Assembly: GCA_030063045.1 (NCBI GenBank)
Contig: JAQSEB010000019.1
Span: forward strand, 620,001 to 684,000
Source: Pratylenchus scribneri
Taxonomy: Eukaryota > Nematoda > Chromadorea > Rhabditida > Pratylenchidae
Length of the DNA: 64,000 bases
Reading direction: 5' to 3'
A model generated the notes under the pieces. It had not been told where the DNA came from and made no database searches. It saw only the letters and a program-made list of their open reading frames with translations. The number at the start of each line of letters is the position of its first letter. Within the stretch, counting starts at the first letter, position 1. A program made the position numbers and the translations under genes. Below are positions 56,400 to 64,000 of the stretch, one piece after another.

Positions 56400-57786
56400 A
56401 AAAAATGGGAAATAAATAAATTTTAAGGTGAAAGAATTCTTTTGGAAATTAATCCTCTATTTTCAAAAAGGAATATTCTTCAAGAAGCTGAAAATGAGTG
56501 AAAGAATTTTGGAATGATTGATAATGAAAAGAATAAAATAAATGGAATTATTGAATTTGGAATGAATGAATAAATTGTTGAGTGAGATAAGAAAGGTGTG
56601 AATTATTTTGGCCATTTCACATTTTTTTTTTTGATAATTTGTGCAGATTCCGGAATTCCTTTTGCTGATTTGAGAATGATTTAAAATTTGTAGTCAACAG
56701 AAAATGTGTTTAAATATACCAAATAAATATGTGTTCTTTTTGACATAAATTTTTCGATGGGTGGGCTTCTAATAGAGCGGGGGCTTCTAATAGAAGTTTT
56801 ACGGTAATTTTAATAAATTAGAATTTTGTTTTGAACAAAAATAGAAAATCGGTTTAAAATATTTAAAAACTTAATTTTTTTTCCTAAACCATGACAATTT
56901 TTATACCATTCGATGCTTTTTGCATAGTTTTTTGTCCAATGAATAATTAGTGTATTTAGGAAAAATCTTCAAACCCTTAAAGCATTGTAAAACTGTATAT
57001 TCTTTTTTCAAAAAAACCGTTTCTGGATGCCAGAGTATACCAAAATTCGGAAGTAAAATCAGGTCCGTCCACTGATGTCCGATAACCGTAGAAAGGCATT
57101 ACCGGTCAAAAATCGAGATGAGGCTGCGGTGATAGCAAAAAGAAGTTATTCAAAATAGGGCACGACATAGCCTGAGAAAAACTCAATTTTTATGATTTAT
57201 TTAAATTGAGTATAAAATTTGCCTATAAAATTAATATAAACTTATGATCATCCTAATAGTATTCTTGAGGATATAAATTTATATATGATTATTTTCAAAT
57301 TTAAATATTTCATAAATTCCAATTTTATTTCCACCATCAATTTTTTCGAGGCCATATTGCCCTTTTCCAACTTCCTCCATCAATCGATCGGATGGCCAAA
57401 TGGCAAAACAAAAAGCCTAATCGATGCCACCATTGGGGGAAGATGCGAACGGCCCCATAAAGGCAAGTTTTCACTACCAAAATTGAAGGAAATATTGGTT
57501 TGGATTTGGATCCGAATTCCGAACGAGCCCCCAACCAGTCACCACTACCACAAGGGCCAGGGCAAATGCAATATTTTATTGGATGGAAAAGGAATATTTA
57601 TTGCTGGCATTTGGGTTGTAATTGTAATTGTAAACAAAATTGGAAGAAATCATCGAGATTGAATGCGAACGCAGAGGCAAGCCGGCAGAGCAGGGGATAT
57701 TATTGAGTGGAATGGAATATTTAATTGCTGGCAATTTGGGTTGTAAATCATTCATCAAGCAATTTTTAGTTATTCCCTTCACCGAA
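56400..57786. other. Intergenic with foldback remnant and unplaced exon-like sequence
   Basis: Around 56830-56960 a fragment of the 532-948 foldback family is present (AAACCATGACAATTTTTATACC). At 57330-57700 sequence is less AT-rich and protein-like on the plus strand, and GGAATATTTATTGCTGGC is near-duplicated about 130 bp on as GGAATATTTAATTGCTGGC. It may be exons of an upstream gene or a decayed paralogue of the next one; I could not settle a frame. Confidence 0.4.
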
Positions 57787-59257
57787 ATGAATTGCCTTTT
57801 CTTAATTCTATTTTTTGCTGGTAATTTTTACTATCAAAAATTCATTTTTCATTATTTAGGTTTAATCTTCGTTTCCAAAGCCAATGGTAATTCAAAATTG
57901 GAATTGGCCAAATTTGAAGCATTAAAATTCGTGGAAAAGGCAATCAAATTAAGTTTAATTCCTCAAAGGGTAATAAACAATGTGGAGGAGGCCTTCAAAA
58001 AAGGAGGGAAAAACATGGCCGAAAGTTCGAATCAAAATACGTTGAATGGAGAAATTAAATATTTGATTGATTTTGAAAATTTCAAAAAGAAACCTTCAAG
58101 CGATGAATTTTCCAAAATCAAAGAATTGAAAGAAATAAAAGAATTCATCGAACTCAAAAATATATTTGAAGACCAACTTTTTGAAAATTTGGAAATTAAA
58201 AAAGAGGAAAAGGAAGAATTAAAGAAAATGATTGAATGGATTTCGGACAAAATCCATGAAAATATGATAGGGAATGAATCGAATATGGAAAATCCAAATC
58301 AAAAAAAGATAAAGCCGAGAGATTCACAAGACCTTGACCAGCTTCAAATTCTAATATTCTATGCCGCTTATTATAAAAATTTAATCGTAATTTTTTATTT
58401 AAAATTAATTAATTATGGGCTAGAAAATTAAAAAGGGTACGCCTAACTTGTCGCAATTTTAATAGCTCGTCATGGACTAAAACATTTATTATAATTTTGA
58501 TATCAAATTAAAGATTAGTTGGCTATTGAAGATATTAATTTTATTTGTACTGGTTCATGCTAAAAAAATTTAAAATGACTTTACTTAAGGATTATTGGAA
58601 ATTTAAATGGTTTTTCGTGCTTAATTTAAAGTAATATCATTTGATAGTCAACAATCTGCTTTTTATTTTACAAAAATTATCAAAATTGGCTCCATCCTTG
58701 ATGAGCTATTACAAACGACGACATGTTGGCCCGACAATTCAGCCGGCAAAAAATTGAGCTTCTCCCAAATTAAAAACTATTTAAAATAAGAATTTATAAA
58801 TATTTTAAAGGATTTCCTTGCAAGAAATGAAATTCGAAGTAAAAACAGCATAAAGAAGTGGTTTAAAAAGATTAAACCGTTGACAAAGAGAATAAAAGTT
58901 TTGACCTCCAAATTGGAATCTGAACCTAAAAATGAAAATAAATGCAATGATTGTCAAACAGAATATGATAATATCCAAAAAGAATTCGAGGAAAAACAAA
59001 AATTATTGGCGGCAATAAATTATACAAAAGAAAATTCGCTAGAATTTATGATAAAATGGATGGAATTGGCATTGAAAGGATTGAAAGAGGAAATTGGTAA
59101 AATTGCTCATGTGGAAAACAAATGGGACAAATTTATGAAATTATTTGACTTTATCATTTGGAAGAATATTGTTCCGCATGGAGGGAAAACAATTTCGGCC
59201 GGACAAAAATTGGGTAAATTCGAATTGAAATTACCTAATGCCGATAGCCAGCAATAA
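57787..59257 (+). CDS. Secreted Lys/Glu-rich coiled-coil protein
   Basis: Three exons (57787-57820, 57860-58386, 58811-59257) join in frame to 335 residues. Splicing a 39-bp intron creates a good signal peptide (MNCLFLILFFAG then LIFVSKANG); since 39 is divisible by three the unspliced form is also open. The mature part is helical and charged (KIKELKEIKEFIELKN, KEEKEELKKMIEW), with one CNDC pair and no TM. Exon 3 ends at TAA near 59257. I do not recognise the family; secretion plus lack of domains fits a parasitism-type effector, but that is speculation. Confidence 0.7.
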
Positions 59258-59259
59258 AT

Positions 59260-60213
59260 TGGCAAATTGCTGATGCCGAAAATTGAATGAGAAGGGGGAA
59301 TGTTTATGAAAATGATATATATTTTCTATTTTTTCTATTGATATTATCATATTAATATTTATTTATTGGTACTTTTCCGTTATGAGTCAACATCCATATT
59401 ACCCCAATCAAAAATGTTGAAAAATCTGCCTTAGTTAGGTTTAATTTTTTGGTACTAATTATACGAATCTGACATCTTTTTCGTCAGATCTGGTCATTTT
59501 GACGAGAATTCCAATTTTATCATGCGATTTTCAGAGGGAACGAAGACCAATTTGATAGAAGGGCTCATAACGGAAAAGTACCTATTTATATTTATGGATT
59601 ATGGGTTATTTATCTGGGATCCAAATTTTGAATTCTTCAAAACAGTAATCCTATATCAACAGTAGGATGGTTTTAACCTATTCTTGGGGGTCTTTAGATA
59701 TATTATTTTAGGAATTCCATAATATTGATGAGTGGCAAAGTGACTCATTTTGGCAACTATGGGGCGATCTGCTGTTTTAATTCTGCCTGTTTAAGAGTAA
59801 TTCCACCTCGACTAATCAGTCAAATACCCGAAAAGTACTATTTATTATAACACCAAAATCATCTAATATCAAATTCATTTATTCAAATATTGAAAAATAA
59901 ATTGGAGTAATATTGTAAAATGTTGATTTTTGGATGGCAATAATGCAGGCAAAAAAGGCATAATAATAATAATAATGAAAATAATAAATGTCCATAGGAA
60001 AGAATTGAATCGATCAATAATAATAATGGGAGGGGGACAATTGAAATATTGAAATTGGCCCAATAAATAAAAATTGAAAAAATAATAAAAATAAATAGAA
60101 TATTGCGAATGGAAATGGAGTCATAACTCATAAGCGAAAATATCAAAATATTAAATAAAAATAACAAAAAATATCAAATCATTTTTGATTTCCTCCCAAA
60201 TCCCGGCATTCAT
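59260..60213. other. Intergenic, AT-rich
   Basis: A weak inverted pair, GGTACTTTTCCGTTATGAG (59370) and CTCATAACGGAAAAGTACC (59565), marks a MITE-like element of about 215 bp. Nothing else recognised. Confidence 0.6.
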
Positions 60214-63200
60214 TCATTCATTTCGCCGTTTAATATTCTTCCTGTCCCGGCTCCTGCTTCGGCTCCGACGGGGAAATTCTTCTGGCTGAAATCGTTCGGG
60301 CATTCGTCGATTTTCGCCCCGGGTCAATCTTTTCGTTGGCCCAAGTTCACATTCTCCTTGTTGATTGTTGCCATTATTGTTTCCATTTGTGCCAATTCCA
60401 ATTTGTTGATTTCCATTTTCTTGTTGTTGCATTCCTCCTCCAATTCCCCATCTTCCATTCCAATTCCACAAAAAATTGTGATCATCCTCATCACTTGATG
60501 AAATTGTGTGCACTTCTTCCGTTCCCTTTTCCTTCTCCACTTCATGTTCTTTCTTCATTTGCGGAAGCCATTTGAATCGATCGATCGAATCCTCAAAAAT
60601 CACATCATCATCCTCCCCATTTCCTTGATCTCGTTGATGTTGTTGATGCTGAGCAGTGTTGTTGCTGGTTGAGGGAATCGGTGAAGTTGGACGGTGGATC
60701 GGCGGTGGAAGAGGAAGATTTTGATTGACGGGCAACATTTGTTCATTCTGTAAAATTAATTTATAATATTTTTAATTTAATGGAATGGAATAAAAATTGG
60801 ATAAATTGATGAAAGGATACAATTTTTACGTAAAAATAATATTTTTAAATAAAATAATTCTTTTTTAACTAAAATTTAGTCTAATAAATTAGAAACTATT
60901 TTAAACTCTAGAAACCATATACCAATTTGTAGATCCCAGCGAGATGCATTGAATACTATATAAATTGTCAGGTTTTGGCCCAAAATTAAAGATGATTTAA
61001 ACCAAAAACCGGAAAATATGGTTTAAACGGTTTAACTCGTTCAGTTTCGATTTAAACTAATAAATGCGTATGTCAAAAGACGTGTCTCGATGAAATCTAC
61101 AAAATGGTATGTATAAGGAAGGTATGTAGAGTCTTAAACCGGTTCTTGATTTAATAGAAATCAAAAACCAAGCTTTAGGTAAAGAAAAAAAACTTAATTA
61201 TTAGTGAAATGATTTTTAAAATACTAAATTAAATGAGACATTTTGAAAAAATTTTAAAATAAAATGGGAACTTACGGATTTATTGTTTCTGGCACTGATT
61301 CCCATTTTTGGTGCTCCAAGTGATGAAGTAGATGGTTGCAATGGGTTTTGCATTGCATCGCCTTCATCTGCTTCAATCCGTTGATTCCTCCGTTTGGATA
61401 ATTTCTTTTTCTTCGGATTCTTCAACAAACGCAAAGCAGCTCGAATTTCCTCATCTGATGAATCCGATTCAGGGGTTTTTCGTTTATTGCCCTGGAATTT
61501 TTGCAATTATTTTGATTAATAAAAATATATATTTTGGTTTTTATCGACTAACTATGCGAAGATTTTTAATAGACCCAAAAAAGTGAACCTTTTGCAGAAA
61601 AAACATTAAATTCTCAGAAAAAATATTAACAATGTAGAAAAGATTATACCGATTTTATAAATAGTTATAATTTATCCTAGACCACCAAACCATATATACA
61701 ATTGATAGGATCTCGTCTAAAAGAATCGAATGATAACTGATAATGATTTGGTTTAAGCTTAACTAATTATAATTTTGTTATGAATCGAAAACCAAAATGG
61801 GTTTAAACCGTTTAATATTCTTATTTTTGATCAAAACATGTGAACTTATATACCAATACCAATCAATGCGCTTTGAGAGCTCTATCGAATCGATTGAATA
61901 TATGGTTTTGGGGTTTATGATAATTGATAAACCACTAAACTTTATAAAACCTTTTCTGCATTCTCAATTTTTTCGGCAAATAAATATTAGTATATATTAA
62001 AATTTAATTATGGACTCAAAAACATCATTTTTAATAGAGAAAATATAACATTTTTTCACCAAAATTAATTTCCTTTCTATCAATCCAAAAATAAAATTGC
62101 CAAAAATAGACTCAAAATTCAAAAATGAATTTTTAAATATTTTAAAGTTTAAACATCAAATTAATCTTCGAATTAGCCCACCTGCTGGAATTCATTATGA
62201 ATTGGAGGGACGGCTCTTGCTGGCAGTGGCCGAATCGTGGCAATCTGTGGCGTTTAATATCGGCAAATGAGGAAGAAATGGTGGAAGATGATGTTGTTGG
62301 AAGAGATGATGATGATGAAGTGTTCAAAAAATTTCCTCCATTTCCATCAGTCTCCTTTGAAGTTGTTCCTTTCTCGCCGCCTTGTCCCTTCTGTTGATCC
62401 TTTTCTGAGGCTGATTTTGCAGCCGAATCCACTTCCAATGCTTTTTCCACAATCTCCTAAAAAATAAATAATTGAATATTTTTTTTAAATCGAATAATAA
62501 TATTTTTCAACCATAAATATTTTCCTTTATGATTTTATCCAAAATCCTATTTCTTTAAAATTTTTTCTAATAACAAAATTGATTCGCTTTTTGCGATTTT
62601 AATATTTATTTATTGTTTCTAATTTTCGCCTATCTATTTTATATAGTATCTTTATTTTTTCATCGTTTTTCCAATTTCCATTGATTTATTTATCAGAATT
62701 TTCAGTTAATAAATATTTTTTAGTGTTGGAATTTTTTCCATCAATCGCTATAGAAAAGAAAATGGACAATAAACATTGGATTTATATTTTACATAGAATT
62801 TCATTCATATTTAAAAATCATTCTAAAATATAATTCTACCCACCTTAATTTGCCTGTCAATTTCCTCCTGCCTCCTTGAATCCTCCATCGTCGGCGGTTG
62901 TTGCTGCTGTTTTTGGACACGTTCCGCCCGAGAAGGCCTTGGCTTGAATGGTTTCATTGTGGCTGGAAGGCCGGCTATTTTGGCAATTGCCTTTAAAAAG
63001 AAATGCTTAAATTTCACCAAAATGGATTAAACACACCTCTGCCAGTGTGGATTGACGAGAAATTTGTGGTGAAGGAGTTTCAGCGGATGAGGTAGAGGAG
63101 GAATGAATTGGATGAAGGTAAGTGGAATTCTGGCTGATTTGATGCAAATTTTGACTATGCATTGCCAATGGTTGTTGGGTTTGGGCATTAATTGCCGAAT

Positions 63201-63688
63201 TTGCATAATTCAACTGAAAATTGACACAAAAATTAATTATTAAATATTTTAATTAATTTTTGAAAAATATTTTAATTAATGCGATTTTTGAAAATCTAAA
63301 AAAATATTTCGTTAATTGTTCTATTTTTTGATATCATAATGGTTGTTGGTCAAAATAAGAAAAATGCAAATTTTTAGCGTTTTTTTTAGAAAAAAAATGT
63401 TCACTAAATGTTCTATTTTGCCAAAATTAAAACATTTCCAAGTTAAAATTAATAAAATGATATTTTAAAAAATTTCCAAAAATTAAGGAGAAACTTGCCG
63501 TCGATTTGTTTGTGGTGACATTTGGAGCGGCGGTATTTTTGCGCGCAATTTCCTCCGGAGCCATTTGAATTTGATTGCCAGCAATTCGGTCAGCAATGTG
63601 GGCCTTCAAATCAGCGCAAACTTCATCCATTTTTCCTTTCAATTCTTCCTTCATCTCAGCCAATTCCCTCTTTCGCGCGTTTTCATGT
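60214..63688 (-). CDS. Low-complexity, probably nuclear protein (5' end outside window)
   Basis: Exons 63688-63499, 63213-63037, 62990-62844, 62456-62182, 61491-61276 and 60747-60214 have clean acceptors. The first visible exon starts at an acceptor, so more lies upstream. It encodes a coiled coil (KRELAEMKEELKGKMDEV). The rest is Gln/Ser/Asn-rich with basic motifs (KNPKKKKLSKRR), acidic serine clusters (ESDSSDEE, SSSDEDD) and a C-terminal RS segment (RRSRSRSRDRK). This suggests a splicing or transcription factor, but no domain is recognised. The intron after 63499 seems to use a GC donor. Two foldback remnants (about 60885-61165 and 61660-61970) sit in its introns. Confidence 0.65.
60885..61165. 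repeat. Degenerate foldback element
   Basis: Left CTAGAAACCATATACCAATTT and right AAATGGTATGTATAAGGAAGG arms are inverted, with GATCCCAGCGAGATGCATTG opposite GACGTGTCTCGATGAAATC; same family as 532-948. Confidence 0.6.
61660..61970. repeat. Degenerate foldback element
   Basis: Contains GATAGGATCTCGTCTAAAAG and CGCTTTGAGAGCTCTATCG in inverted arrangement around a GGTTTAAACCG-like core; matches the 21250 copy at its right end. Confidence 0.6.
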
Positions 63689-64000
63689 CTAAAAAAAAGA
63701 AAATCAGAATTTTTTAAAAATATTTTTAATAATTATTATTTAAATATTTTTAGATGTAATTTTTTAAAATTATTGAAAATGGCGAAAAAATTTTTTAATT
63801 TTTTGGCCAAATCAAACTTCTTTATCAATAAGATCCATTCTTCTAGTTTTATGCCTTTAACACTTTCCAAGCCCTAAATATAATTCTAAATTCCAACACA
63901 TTTTTATATAAGGGAGGGCTCGGATTTTAGGTTTTAATTATTTTTTTTGCATCAGTTTCGATGAGAAATATACAAAAATACTGTTTTTGAGCATTTATTT

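Noticed and set aside
1..64000. tRNA, rRNA and CRISPR features
   Set aside because: No box-B-like GGTTCGAATCC in a cloverleaf context, no rRNA signature, and the tandem arrays lack spacers, so none is reported.

Overview
The window is eukaryotic and very AT-rich. Short introns (several of 39-60 nt) with TTTCAG-type acceptors, a C4 nuclear hormone receptor, a CYP2-like P450, an SLC17 transporter and a gustatory-type receptor all point to a nematode. At least two introns appear to use GC donors. That, with several secreted proteins lacking recognisable domains, is compatible with a tylenchid plant parasite, but the species cannot be fixed from sequence alone. Genes were rebuilt by eye across splice sites; exon ends are given where frame and splice signals agree.

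Layout: (1) 68-4434 (+) 3' part of a GH63 glucosidase, one intron holding a short LTR element and another a foldback element. (2) 7576-4949 (-) cytochrome P450. (3) 9220-12532 (+) SLC17-type transporter. (4) 12971-13745 (+) small secreted Cys-rich EF-hand protein. (5) 14950-15460 minisatellite grown from a transposon end. (6) 15903-17407 (+) Smr-domain protein. (7) 20418-18567 (-) gustatory-type 7TM receptor. (8) 21776-23276 hAT-like element with a nested foldback element. (9) 23755-26153 (+) nuclear receptor. (10) 28826-26948 (-) secreted unknown protein. (11) 30720-29400 (-) divergent Ras GTPase. (12) 31916-48561 Maverick/Polinton. (13) 56338-49478 (-) CD36/SCARB-type receptor with a gene (53050-54655, +) nested in an intron. 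(14) 57787-59257 (+) secreted coiled-coil protein. (15) 63688-60214 (-) low-complexity, probably nuclear protein, continuing beyond the window.

The highlight is the roughly 16.6 kb Maverick/Polinton, with diverged inverted terminal repeats and an apparently intact gene set. On the minus strand lie a membrane protein, a capsid protein, a Gly-rich basic virion protein, an adenain-type protease, a penton-like protein, a DDE integrase with chromodomain, two conserved unknowns, a packaging ATPase and an intron-rich protein-primed DNA polymerase. Two cargo genes lie between ATPase and polymerase on the opposite strand. One carries a C-terminal half resembling an Argonaute PAZ domain with no PIWI domain. 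The other is a TATA-binding-protein homologue keeping all four DNA-kinking phenylalanines. Strong TATA boxes lie before several element genes, including a palindromic one shared by the ATPase and the PAZ-like gene. This suggests an element with its own transcription factor and a possible small-RNA-pathway interactor.

The rest of the window is rich in small non-autonomous repeats. One roughly 340-bp family occurs five times, always inside an intron and always antisense to the gene.
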